This document shows positions 1-8,643 of a DNA stretch of 34,381 nucleotides, one piece after another. Under the pieces are notes generated by a model. It ran no database searches. It worked only from the letters and a program-made list of their open reading frames with translations, and was not told the origin of the DNA. Source of the DNA: a virus; IMG/VR virus record IMGVR_UViG_3300035070_000745, positions 1 through 34,381 of that record; one strand, given 5' to 3'. A program made the position numbers and the translations under genes. How positions within the stretch are numbered: position 1 is the first letter of the stretch; each line of letters starts with the position of its first letter.

Positions 1-8
1 TTTGTGAT

Positions 9-248
9 ATGAGCGAGCAGAAAATTCAGACCAAGAGAATTAAGCAGCTCGAAGCAGAGGGTTACTATGTGATAAAGCTAACCACTACAAATAAGAATGG
101 TATACCTGACCTGTTGGCTATACCACCACACACAGATGTTTTATTTAGCGAGATAAAGACTCCCAAGGGAAAGCTATCTTCGCTTCAAGAATATAGACTA
201 AAAGAATTAGAAAAATATGGATTCAGAACAGAAGTATACAGAGGGTGA
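9..248 (+). CDS. VRR-NUC domain nuclease
   Basis: A 79-residue stand-alone VRR-NUC protein, a PD-(D/E)xK-type nuclease common in phage replication and recombination modules. The sequence shows the family layout: G31-I-P-D34 followed by a hydrophobic strand, then E48-I-K50 and Q60 in a helix, matching the metal-binding D...ExK...Q core. The length is typical for the phage single-domain form. Family members cut branched or flapped DNA or act as Holliday-junction-type resolvases; the exact substrate here is inferred, not seen. It starts 8 bases into the window, so its ribosome binding region is cut off. It is the first of a tightly packed + strand group that continues to 1819. Confidence 0.85.
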   Translation: MSEQKIQTKRIKQLEAEGYYVIKLTTTNKNGIPDLLAIPPHTDVLFSEIKTPKGKLSSLQEYRLKELEKYGFRTEVYRG

Positions 249-594
249 CGAGCATCCAATAGTAGGAAGACTTGAGATGGATGGGTGGTTCTTTGAAGCC
301 CTATCTGATTTCACAGACTACGCAGACGATATACTCACACAGCTTGTTGAGGTTACAGACTACCTACCGATAGAGGATAGATGGGCACAGCAGATGGTTG
401 GTGTGGTAAAGGGAAAGTATCCATTATTCTTTCGCATAGAATTTTTAAACACGGCAGGGGAACTACCATTGCTACTTGACTTTGAGTCTATTGACTCAGA
501 CACATACTTAGATTACATTAACTTAGATAAATCAATACAATTTTACTTAAATAAAAAAAAATATGACAACACAAACACAGACACAGACAGCTAA
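217..594 (+). CDS. hypothetical protein, early operon
   Basis: A 125-residue acidic protein that I do not recognise. The ATG at 217 follows an A-rich stretch and overlaps the nuclease gene by 32 bases. An alternative ATG at 277 would give about 105 residues with no overlap, so the start is uncertain. The body is rich in Asp, Tyr and Leu (for example DFTDYADDILTQLVEV) with no membrane segment or known motif. The C-terminus ends in a low-complexity Asn/Thr/Asp tail that reads through the start region of the next gene. Location between a nuclease and a DnaA-like protein suggests an early, DNA-related role, which is inference from context only. Confidence 0.6.
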   Translation: MDSEQKYTEGDEHPIVGRLEMDGWFFEALSDFTDYADDILTQLVEVTDYLPIEDRWAQQMVGVVKGKYPLFFRIEFLNTAGELPLLLDFESIDSDTYLDYINLDKSIQFYLNKKKYDNTNTDTDS

Positions 595-1120
595 AGAGAC
601 ACAGAACTCAGTAAGAATGAACGCATTGAAGGACATTATCCAACACCACTTAGGCGTGGATGTAATAAAAGATAAGTCCCGAACAAAAGAAAAGGTAGAG
701 GCACGTATGATGTTCTCCTACATAATGAAAGAGAAAGGATACGGACCATCAGAGATAGGAAGGTTCCTTAAAAAAGACCACACAAGTATTATCCACTACT
801 TAAAAACATTTGAGTGGTACTTGAAAACAGACAAGGCATTGAGCGAAGACTACGCTGTTGTTAGGAAATCGTTCGTAAATGACTTGGGTCACATATTTGA
901 ATTTACAAATTCAGAGTTAACCAAGGAAATCTTTTTTTTGCAAAACAAAATAAAAGAGTTATATTCCGAGCAGAAAGAATTAAAGGATAGCATTGAATCA
1001 TCTTACAAGACAAAGGGCAGGCTCCAAGATATATTTAAACTTATACAAGAGCGAACTCGAATTGGGGCAGAAGATGAGGTGCTAAAGAAGTTAAATCATT
1101 TCTATAACGGATTACAATAA
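563..1120 (+). CDS. stand-alone DnaA domain IV-like DNA-binding protein
   Basis: A 185-residue protein whose residues about 20-90 match the C-terminal DNA-binding domain of DnaA (Bac_DnaA_C). The visible core is K/R at 40-46, A-R-M-M at 47-50, the helix-turn-helix IGRFLKKDHTSIIHYLK at about 65-81, and the box-contacting D-H-T-S motif (DHTT in bacterial DnaA). The AAA+ ATPase domain is absent. Residues 110-185 are predicted coiled coil with many Lys and Glu, so it may dimerise. The N-terminus is a Thr/Gln-rich repeat. The ATG at 563 sits behind a run of As; a later ATG at 617 is possible. Likely role: binding DnaA-box-like sites for replication initiation or for regulation of host DnaA. The function is inferred; the domain call is firm. 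Confidence 0.8.
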   Translation: MTTQTQTQTAKETQNSVRMNALKDIIQHHLGVDVIKDKSRTKEKVEARMMFSYIMKEKGYGPSEIGRFLKKDHTSIIHYLKTFEWYLKTDKALSEDYAVVRKSFVNDLGHIFEFTNSELTKEIFFLQNKIKELYSEQKELKDSIESSYKTKGRLQDIFKLIQERTRIGAEDEVLKKLNHFYNGLQ

Positions 1121-1124
1121 TACA

Positions 1125-1316
1125 ATGGCAAAACCATCAGCATACGACAGAGAGAGAATAGCTCACATTAACTATCTGATGGACACAATCAACGACTCTT
1201 CTAATGTTATATACGAGTCTTTAGTTGACCGAGAATTCAAGCCACTAAAGAAAGAACTAAAGGACTTAATCTCTTTTCTCAGGGAGATTGAGTCTTCATT
1301 AGAAGATGAAATATAA
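1125..1316 (+). CDS. small helical hypothetical protein
   Basis: A 63-residue charged protein predicted to be almost wholly helical, with a coiled-coil-like second half (EFKPLKKELKDLISFLREIE). It begins 4 bases after the DnaA-like gene stops and overlaps the next gene by 11 bases, so it is part of the same operon. No enzyme motif or membrane segment is visible and no function is proposed. Confidence 0.6.
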   Translation: MAKPSAYDRERIAHINYLMDTINDSSNVIYESLVDREFKPLKKELKDLISFLREIESSLEDEI

Positions 1317-1716
1317 CTACAAATTTTTTTTCAAGGAGCACGAGCTGTTCGACTTTCTAAAGGAATACTTTGTTGAAGACTTAGAGAAGTCTGATGATGA
1401 GATGTCCCGTCACGATTGCATATCAAAGGCATACAAGATGGACATAGAATTGAAGTGCAGACGAAAGCACTACGATGGTCTAATCATTGAGAAGAAAAAA
1501 TACGATGCACTAATCAAGAGGTCAAAAGAGAATAGCACAAGACCCGTATACATAAACTCTACACCTGAAGGGGTGTGGGCTTTCTATTTACTAAAGTATG
1601 GAGATGTTGAGTGGGAGACGAAAGACCTACCAAGGAATACTGATTTTAGTAAACGAAGTAACATACCAAAAGAGATAGGGTATCTCGACATATCTAAGGG
1701 CGTTAAACTAACTTAA
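1306..1716 (+). CDS. conserved hypothetical phage protein
   Basis: A 136-residue basic protein. It has a helical N-terminal half, a C-R-R-K-H-Y-D-G patch near residue 52, then a compact segment with PVYINSTPEGVWAFYL and W-E-T-K. This combination is one I associate with small early proteins of Bacteroidetes phages, but I know no function for it. Its start lies inside the last codons of the preceding gene (11-base overlap), showing translational coupling. No metal site or known fold is evident. Confidence 0.65.
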   Translation: MKYNYKFFFKEHELFDFLKEYFVEDLEKSDDEMSRHDCISKAYKMDIELKCRRKHYDGLIIEKKKYDALIKRSKENSTRPVYINSTPEGVWAFYLLKYGDVEWETKDLPRNTDFSKRSNIPKEIGYLDISKGVKLT

Positions 1717-1720
1717 TAGA

Positions 1721-1819
1721 ATGAACGATAATCAAAAAAAATACTTAGAATTTACAGCAGCATTGGCATTAAACTCAATGCTACTGTATGTTATATATAG
1801 GGTAATAGTTAGTCTTTAG
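1721..1819 (+). CDS. 32-residue single-span membrane peptide
   Basis: A short frame starting 4 bases after the preceding stop: ATG at 1721, TAG at 1817-1819, 32 residues. The N-terminus is polar (MNDNQKK) and residues 9-32 form a hydrophobic stretch long enough for one membrane helix (LALNSMLLYVIYRVIV). It continues the + strand operon with the same tight spacing, and its stop overlaps the end of the opposing 2272-residue gene by 4 bases. Small membrane peptides at operon ends in phages often act in superinfection exclusion or host-membrane modification; that is only a possibility here. It could also be a chance frame. Confidence 0.45.
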   Translation: MNDNQKKYLEFTAALALNSMLLYVIYRVIVSL

Positions 1820-4800
1820 TTTCGACTTTCTCTTTTACCTCGGCTTTCTCTTTTAGCTCGGCTTTCTCTTTTACCTCTCCCTTTCGACTTTTTCTTACTC
1901 ATATTATTCATATCTTTATAGATTTGTTTACGAGTCAAGCTTCGTAAGTCTTTATAGAATGGTATAACTCCAAGGTGTCCCAACACTTCTAACATTGCTA
2001 AGTTTTTCTCTTTGTCATATTTACTTTGAGTCTCTTCGGTTTTAGCATCAGGCTTAGTAAAAGCTGATGTTGCAAATCTTGAGGACTTTAATAGTGGAGA
2101 GTATGGTCCTGTTAAATTTACGAGTACATCATAGATATCAACACCACGCCCCATCTTGCCTTCAGGGACAACCTTGTAAGACAATCCATCTTTGTAGATA
2201 TTGTAATCTCCATTTCTCAATCCTGTCAAGAACTCTTTGTTAACAGGTTCTGTGATAAGCTGATTAATTACTGCCTTCGTAGCGTTACCAAAGTCTCGAC
2301 CTAATCCCATAGAGAAAACAGAAGATGCAATTGCTTGACCTAATTGTTGGTCAAAATCTTTCTCATCATCTTCTTCTTCACCAAAGAATAAATCAGACAT
2401 TATACTTGACATTAGTGTATAACCAACCATACGAGATGCAGTTGCCCCTAATAAAGCAGCTCCTTTCTTCTTGCTCAGATTACCTCTACCTATTGCATTC
2501 ATTACACCTGTACGAGCAGTCACATATTCATAGACAAGGAAGGTTGTCATAAAGTTATTAAACCTATTATACATCTTAGCCATTGCACTTGCATTGGGCT
2601 TGCTTACTCCTCTAAGTGTACCCATAAAAGGGTTGGATGCTGCACCTGCCATTACTGATGCTTCGTCTGCTTTCTTAGTTGACTCTTTTAATTGGTCTTT
2701 GTACTGACTCATATAGTCAGCATCATTCTCAGCTATCTTATCTAAGTTGGGCTTCTCTCCTGTTAGTTTCTCAAACTCAACAGAGAATGTACCAAACCAC
2801 ATAGGTCGCATTATAATCTTATCGGGAGTGGATATTAACAAATCAGCTAAACTCCCAACACCTTGCACCCACTTGCTACCTGTCATACTCCAAACTTGGT
2901 CTACCCTATTGGTATACCTGTCTTTTGCAGACTTAGCTTTCTTAGCTCCTTCCCCGGACATTAAGTTAGTGTCAATCATTCTGCCCGACATATCTCCGTT
3001 TGGATAGATACGAGTTATGTTTGTGCTTTCAAGGTTCTTCATTGCTTCAGGAGCAGCGTCACTATTTAAGAAACCAACTCCTATTTTAGCTCCGGAAGTA
3101 AATTCCTTTGGACTTGCAATCATAGCAAACGCTGTGTTCGATGAAAGTTCTGCTATAAATCGAGGAGCACTTGCAAGTATTGCTCTATATCCATTTCTAT
3201 TTATCCAATCTAAAACTCTATCAGCAAAAACAGATTTTTGATAAGCCTTGTTAAATTGATTGTCTATCGACTCTTCCCAACCTTTTCTTATACCATTGAA
3301 TATATCTCTTTTTTCTTGATTATAATCTCCACTTTCTTTTAGTTTCTTCTCTGTTGAGTTCAACGTTCTCTTTGAAGTCCTAACAGGCTCAGTCATATAA
3401 AAGTCTAACAAGACACCTTTAGCTCCCTTAGTCGCTGACTTATACACATCAAAATTCAATGCTGAAATTGCACCCGTTCTTTTAATCAACGACTTGGCTT
3501 TGGTGGAAGGCTGAAGACTTTCTCTGTGCTTCTGAGCATTAAACTCCATAGCATCAAATCCCTCTTTATTTATAGTGTTCAAGTGAACATAATTATTTCT
3601 TGGTATAATACTCTCACCTCTAATTATTGCAGCAGTCTGTTCCGCAATAGGACCTAACTCAGCATTCACCTCTTGAATAGTTTTAATAGAAGCCTTCTCA
3701 GCCTTATTGAAACTTTCGTACAATAGTTCTGCATCAATCTCTCCCGTCTCTTTATTGGTAAACTTATCTAAGATTTCTTGCAACATTTCAGAATCCGATG
3801 CACCATACACTTCAAGGTTTTGGTCTTTGATTGAATCTATATTCTTTTCTATAAATGCTTTAGCTTGGTTTACTTCAGGATTACCTAAATTGGAATCATA
3901 TTCAAGCTGAATCATATAAACCATTTGCTTGAACTTAGACATCAATGTCTTATTACCGTTGTTTTTAAATGACTTATAAACAGCATCCTCAGCTTTGTCT
4001 ATTTTGCTTGACACTTTTTTAAAGGCTACTTCGTATTGCTCAATAGCTTTAGCTGTGTCTTCAAACAAAGACTCGTATAAAGGCTTTCCATAAAAGTCAC
4101 CGAACAATTGGTCGATGTAATACAATGGATTCCTTCTTATCATTTCAAGTACAGCACCTTTTTTAGTAAACATACTCTTGAATGCACCTATACGTTTAGA
4201 TAGTGGGAGCATCTTGGCATTACCAATAGCATCTACCATTGTGTTTGATTTTAAATTGGCAGCCATTTTCTCAACCATCACTTGAGCTAAGTGAGGGAAG
4301 TATCCATTGTTGATATTATCAATTAGTGCCTCAACTTGATTTAGCTCCTGAAGAGATAAACCATCTAATGCATCTACGCTGTTTATTAAAAAGTTAAACT
4401 TATCTCCTTGTTGTCTTTCGTACTCACTTGAAAGCTCTGAAACTTTTAAAGCAGGAGCTTCACTTATACTCTTAATGGCTTCTTGTCTTTCAGCCTCTAT
4501 TTCCTCTTCACTTTTAACTTCCTTGACTTTTTTAGGTTGGATTTCAGATTTATACTTTGTCATTATCTCAGCATCTGCTTCACTAATAACCTCTTCATCC
4601 AACATTTTCTTTATAGTCTTAGCATAGTCAAGTTGCCCTGTCTCTTCATCGACTACCTTGTTTCCAAAAGACTCTAAGCTATCTTGTAATTCAGGTATCT
4701 TTGATAGCTCTAAGTCAACTGCATCAAGTATATCCTTGACTACCTTAGCAGTCTCTGACATTTCATTAAGGTTTAATACAGTTTTTCTTTCCCCAAACTC

Positions 4801-7800
4801 TGAAGCCAATTCCATATATTTATTGAATACTGACTCAGGAATAAGGTTTGGATTAATTGCAAATATTCTTTGCAAATCTCCTGATACTGCACTTGCAAGA
4901 CCAATCTTACTTTTTATATTTGTCTTAGCATTTTTTCTTAGCTTGTTTGCCTTAGCAATATTCTCTGCATAGTTTGCATCTCTAAAGACTCTGCCCATAT
5001 ATTCAACAAAGTTTTCAATAGACTTTTCTTTGAGCATATTTACATTTGCAAATTTCTTAATAATTGCAGCAGACTGCTTGGTTGATATATTGCCCGACTT
5101 AACCATCTCTTTTACATCTTTAGCAACTTGAGTGCTTGTAGATTTAAAAGCCCTTAGAGCATCCTTTGCTCCCTTGTTTATGTCTCTAATCCTCTGTACA
5201 ACTAACTGCTTCTGAGACATTGTAACCTTCTTGCTTGGGTCAACACCAAGTATTTTCTTTACTGATGGTGCAGCCTTTTCTTTTATTCCAAGTTTTTTCC
5301 TTACATCTCTAAATAATTGTTCTCTTTGTATATCAGTAGCGTTCTCATATAGCTTGGTTCCTTGTAGGTATGACAATACATTTTTAGGTATCTCAGAAAA
5401 CTTTCTACCTCTTTGCTTTGACTTCTCTATGATACCATCTACCTCTTTTATAACACGCTGAGTTTCAATAGTTTGCTCAGGAGTAAGTTCTGCTTCTTCG
5501 GTAATTTCTGCTTCTGTTTCAACAGCTACCTCTTCCTTAGTAGCTACTTCTTCCTTAGTAGCTACTTCTTGTGCAGCTCTAACTTGTGCTATCTTAGAGT
5601 CGTATGTAGCTTCAATTTTACTTACGTCTTCATCCGTAAATGGCTTACCATCAACAACAGGAGCTTCTCCTGTTTTCTCAGCTTCAGCCTTAGCTAATAC
5701 ATAAGGCTCTAACTCAGCAGCTTTCTCTTGCTCTAATGCAGCTACTTCTTCCTCGACTTGCTGTTCAGCTTTGTCGGCTTCGACTTCAGTCGGTTCGGTA
5801 ATGGTCCCTGTTCCGGGTACTGTTTCTCCCATTGTTGGGCGACCTTCGGCAGGTTCTTGTGCATCCACCGTCTCTGTGCTTGGCTCTTGAATGGCATCTT
5901 CTTTTGTTTTTGAAAGTTCTACAAGTCTCTCGTTTATATTTGCGAGTTCCTCTATTTGTGGTGTAGCTAACTTAGGGTCAGCTCCTTCTATCTCTTGTTC
6001 TAATTGTTTTTTTCTATTAAGAATAGTAAACGCCTCTGATTTACTTTCCGCAGGTGCATCTCCTTGAAAGAACTCCTTATTGGACTTTAGTATACCAATA
6101 CCCTCGTTCAACGCAGAAAGTTCAGCTTCAGCACCCTTCTTTGTCATAAGACCACTCTCTACTTTAGTCTTTAACTTTGTTACATATATGCTCTTTAATT
6201 CTTCTCTTCCTTCAAATAATTGGAATGCATTAAAGTCATCTGCACTCATTGTGGTTTTATCAGACATTGCAGATTTTACCGCCTTTGGAGCACCTAATAT
6301 GCCACCTCCTACTGCTTCTTGTGCTCCTGCATATAGAGACTCTGCAATTATATCAACAAAGGTATCAGGATTCTCAAACATCTTTTTCCCTTTTACTTCA
6401 TTGTATATACCCTTTGCAGTTATGTCTGCTACCTCTTGAAGAAATCCTGTTTCAAACTCAGCAGCTCCTGCCGCACCAACTCTTATTAAACCTTTCGCTA
6501 AGGCACTATTTATCTCTGTCTCTACAAGGTCTGTAAATTGTTTAGCTGTTGTTCTTGCTGTGGACTTACCTACAACTTTAGACACAAGTTTATTTAGCAT
6601 ACCTCCACCCTTAAAAAGATTTGTAAGACCTACCTTTTCAAGAACACCAACCGTTAAAGCCAATGGTGCTTTTACAAACATTTTCTCTGATTCTTTTATG
6701 TCAGCAAAGTCAGGGTCATTTGATATCTCTTTATTCACAGCATCAGATGCAAAGGAAACCATAGCTAATGTTCCTGCCGGTGCTCCTACAACTGTAGCTG
6801 CCATAGCAGGTATACTCCTTGCCAATCCTAAAATAGCTCCACCAACAAATCCTTCTGACTCTAAAGCAGTCCATTGTTTTGTAGTTGATTCGTCTCCTAT
6901 TGCATCTACTAATCCTGTTCTAATAGCATTTAATGTACCTTTACCCAAGTCAGCATAGTCTGCTGCTTTTGAGAATATATTCCTTGGTATACCTTCTTTA
7001 GCATCTTCGTATCCTGCAAAATACTTTTTCCCCTTTCGAGATATATCAAGCACTTCTGAGAACGCCTTGTCGTAGTCTGTGAAATTTGCTCCGACTACAT
7101 TCTTCAATAAGGTTCCTGCTTCTATACCCTTGATAGCTCCTTCTGCTACTAAACCAATCTTTGTGGCTATATCTGTTGCAACAGGTGTCCTACCACCCAT
7201 AGATTTTTTTAACTCATCTAAGGTCATTTCCTCTGCGTTCTCAGGAATCTCTATATCATTCTCCTTAGATACCCTTATTATTTCTTTTTTAAAGTCTTCA
7301 TCGCTAAGACCTGAGCCTGCCTTTTCTTCAAGGTAAGTGGATGCATCAATTGCATAGTCAACTACTCCTGCTCCAACATCTCCAAAACCACCTAATACTT
7401 CATTGAATATACCACCCACATAATCGCCTTGCTTACCTCTTACGGTTGCAAAGTCACCTGCCATAACATCAAGCATAGCACCTTGCTTTTCTAAACCAAC
7501 TTTCTCTTTGATTAAGGCTTCTTTTTGTGCGGTAGCTTTAGCAGCATTTTCTACATAGGACTGATACTGTGAACTTAGTATTGGGTCTGCATTTATATCT
7601 TCAACAGATAAACCACTAAACACCTTACTATCTTCTATTAATTGGTTTTCAAGTGCGTTATAATCACTAACTGATTTTACATAATCTTTTGTCCTATCAT
7701 TGATAGCCATTATCCCCTGCTTAATACGGGCATCACTTCCTGCAATTAATTTTTCTTTGTCTTTGTCTTCAGGTTTAAATACATCTCTATTTTCCTCAAG

Positions 7801-8634
7801 ATATTTTTTTAGGTTTTTTGCTATATCTCCTGCATCATCAAACACCACATCTAAATTTACATATAATGGTGCAACCCCTTCTTTAGATACAATCATTCCG
7901 TCTCCAAACATATCAGTAGGTTTAAAGTCAAAACCATATTGTTTAAAGATATCATTCATAAAGGGAACAACATCTTCTTCATTGGTCTCAATAAGGTCTT
8001 CTGTTATGTTCTCCAAGTTGAATTTAAACTTGTCTTCCTGTGCTCTTTCTCCTATTATGCTTAACTCTTTTCTAAGTTCTTTTGCTTCCTCAGCCTTTTC
8101 TTCAATGGCTTCATCCATTGCTTCTTTACCAAGGGGGACATCAACTACAGATATATCAGCTTGAACTTGCTGCTTATATTCAGGGAATGTAGCTTCTTCT
8201 GCTCTTTGCTGTAATGATATTACAGCTTCTTCATCAGCTTTAGCAGCAGCCGCTATCTGAGCTTCGCTTGGAGCCTCTACTCCTTCATAAAATTTAGGTT
8301 GTACTTCTTGTGTTGGTGTCTCCTCTAATTGCTCAGTAAGGAATGACTGTAAGTCTTGAGGCTCTGCATCAGATTCTTGAGGCTCCAAAGAACCATCCAC
8401 CAAGAATGATTCCAAACCGTCTTTTTTTTTTACAGGAGGGTCTACAGGAATACCATTGTACTTTGCAAAAAAATCTTCTTTTCCTTTTGAATAAAAACCA
8501 TCTCTCGATACGACATTAAATACTTTCTCACGATAGTCACTATCATTATTATATCTTTGATAAAATTCATCCTCACTTTTTGAGTAGTAACCCTCTCTTG
8601 AAAGTAATTCGTATAGTTTTTTTATTTCGCTCAT
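1816..8634 (-). CDS. giant internal virion (ejection) protein, 2272 residues
   Basis: The longest gene of the window and the last of the late region. Its place after two other internal-protein-like genes matches the third and largest ejection or cargo protein of podoviruses (T7 gp16-like by position). Visible parts: two copies of a 24-residue motif at 6-29 and 37-60 (G-[YF]-Y-S-K ... F...Y-N); Gly/Ala-rich hydrophobic segments near 400-425 and 600-630; a Glu/Ala-rich coiled-coil region near 900-1060 containing a tandem 6-residue repeat; long helical stretches; a hydrophobic segment near 2055-2080 (GAALLGATASRMVGYTLMSS); and a very basic C-terminus with repeated K-R-E-S-R. I see no lytic transglycosylase signature and no DxDGD polymerase motif. 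Role inferred: enters the host with the DNA and crosses or lines the membrane. Confidence 0.7.
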   Translation of the reverse strand: MSEIKKLYELLSREGYYSKSEDEFYQRYNNDSDYREKVFNVVSRDGFYSKGKEDFFAKYNGIPVDPPVKKKDGLESFLVDGSLEPQESDAEPQDLQSFLTEQLEETPTQEVQPKFYEGVEAPSEAQIAAAAKADEEAVISLQQRAEEATFPEYKQQVQADISVVDVPLGKEAMDEAIEEKAEEAKELRKELSIIGERAQEDKFKFNLENITEDLIETNEEDVVPFMNDIFKQYGFDFKPTDMFGDGMIVSKEGVAPLYVNLDVVFDDAGDIAKNLKKYLEENRDVFKPEDKDKEKLIAGSDARIKQGIMAINDRTKDYVKSVSDYNALENQLIEDSKVFSGLSVEDINADPILSSQYQSYVENAAKATAQKEALIKEKVGLEKQGAMLDVMAGDFATVRGKQGDYVGGIFNEVLGGFGDVGAGVVDYAIDASTYLEEKAGSGLSDEDFKKEIIRVSKENDIEIPENAEEMTLDELKKSMGGRTPVATDIATKIGLVAEGAIKGIEAGTLLKNVVGANFTDYDKAFSEVLDISRKGKKYFAGYEDAKEGIPRNIFSKAADYADLGKGTLNAIRTGLVDAIGDESTTKQWTALESEGFVGGAILGLARSIPAMAATVVGAPAGTLAMVSFASDAVNKEISNDPDFADIKESEKMFVKAPLALTVGVLEKVGLTNLFKGGGMLNKLVSKVVGKSTARTTAKQFTDLVETEINSALAKGLIRVGAAGAAEFETGFLQEVADITAKGIYNEVKGKKMFENPDTFVDIIAESLYAGAQEAVGGGILGAPKAVKSAMSDKTTMSADDFNAFQLFEGREELKSIYVTKLKTKVESGLMTKKGAEAELSALNEGIGILKSNKEFFQGDAPAESKSEAFTILNRKKQLEQEIEGADPKLATPQIEELANINERLVELSKTKEDAIQEPSTETVDAQEPAEGRPTMGETVPGTGTITEPTEVEADKAEQQVEEEVAALEQEKAAELEPYVLAKAEAEKTGEAPVVDGKPFTDEDVSKIEATYDSKIAQVRAAQEVATKEEVATKEEVAVETEAEITEEAELTPEQTIETQRVIKEVDGIIEKSKQRGRKFSEIPKNVLSYLQGTKLYENATDIQREQLFRDVRKKLGIKEKAAPSVKKILGVDPSKKVTMSQKQLVVQRIRDINKGAKDALRAFKSTSTQVAKDVKEMVKSGNISTKQSAAIIKKFANVNMLKEKSIENFVEYMGRVFRDANYAENIAKANKLRKNAKTNIKSKIGLASAVSGDLQRIFAINPNLIPESVFNKYMELASEFGERKTVLNLNEMSETAKVVKDILDAVDLELSKIPELQDSLESFGNKVVDEETGQLDYAKTIKKMLDEEVISEADAEIMTKYKSEIQPKKVKEVKSEEEIEAERQEAIKSISEAPALKVSELSSEYERQQGDKFNFLINSVDALDGLSLQELNQVEALIDNINNGYFPHLAQVMVEKMAANLKSNTMVDAIGNAKMLPLSKRIGAFKSMFTKKGAVLEMIRRNPLYYIDQLFGDFYGKPLYESLFEDTAKAIEQYEVAFKKVSSKIDKAEDAVYKSFKNNGNKTLMSKFKQMVYMIQLEYDSNLGNPEVNQAKAFIEKNIDSIKDQNLEVYGASDSEMLQEILDKFTNKETGEIDAELLYESFNKAEKASIKTIQEVNAELGPIAEQTAAIIRGESIIPRNNYVHLNTINKEGFDAMEFNAQKHRESLQPSTKAKSLIKRTGAISALNFDVYKSATKGAKGVLLDFYMTEPVRTSKRTLNSTEKKLKESGDYNQEKRDIFNGIRKGWEESIDNQFNKAYQKSVFADRVLDWINRNGYRAILASAPRFIAELSSNTAFAMIASPKEFTSGAKIGVGFLNSDAAPEAMKNLESTNITRIYPNGDMSGRMIDTNLMSGEGAKKAKSAKDRYTNRVDQVWSMTGSKWVQGVGSLADLLISTPDKIIMRPMWFGTFSVEFEKLTGEKPNLDKIAENDADYMSQYKDQLKESTKKADEASVMAGAASNPFMGTLRGVSKPNASAMAKMYNRFNNFMTTFLVYEYVTARTGVMNAIGRGNLSKKKGAALLGATASRMVGYTLMSSIMSDLFFGEEEDDEKDFDQQLGQAIASSVFSMGLGRDFGNATKAVINQLITEPVNKEFLTGLRNGDYNIYKDGLSYKVVPEGKMGRGVDIYDVLVNLTGPYSPLLKSSRFATSAFTKPDAKTEETQSKYDKEKNLAMLEVLGHLGVIPFYKDLRSLTRKQIYKDMNNMSKKKSKGRGKRESRAKRESRGKRESRN
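1822..1875. repeat. three tandem 18-bp repeats encoding K-R-E-S-R
   Basis: Three near-identical 18-bp units (1822-1839, 1840-1857, 1858-1875), differing at one or two bases, in the end of the 2272-residue gene. On the coding (-) strand they yield a basic C-terminus of repeated K-R-E-S-R with a Gly or Ala between. Confidence 0.9.
5525..5570. repeat. tandem 18-bp repeat, two and a half units
   Basis: Units at 5525-5542 and 5543-5560 differ at one base, and a partial third follows. They lie in the 2272-residue gene and encode a repeated six-residue E-E-V-A-T-K segment in its Glu-rich coiled-coil region. Confidence 0.85.
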
Positions 8635-8643
8635 ATTTTAGTA

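Noticed and set aside
789-797. A DnaA-box-like sequence (TTATCCACT) inside the DnaA-like gene
   Set aside because: It is a single copy with one mismatch, and the bases are explained by the codons of the conserved helix. Other TTATCCA-type matches across the window are scattered single sites inside genes.
2325-7336. Many long + strand frames opposite the 2272-residue gene
   Set aside because: They are antisense shadows: poor composition, no start context, and the - strand frame is continuous with domain-like features.
1816-8634. The giant protein as a virion RNA polymerase like those of crAss-like phages or N4
   Set aside because: No D-x-D-G-D or T7-type polymerase motif is visible, and its position fits the last ejection protein.
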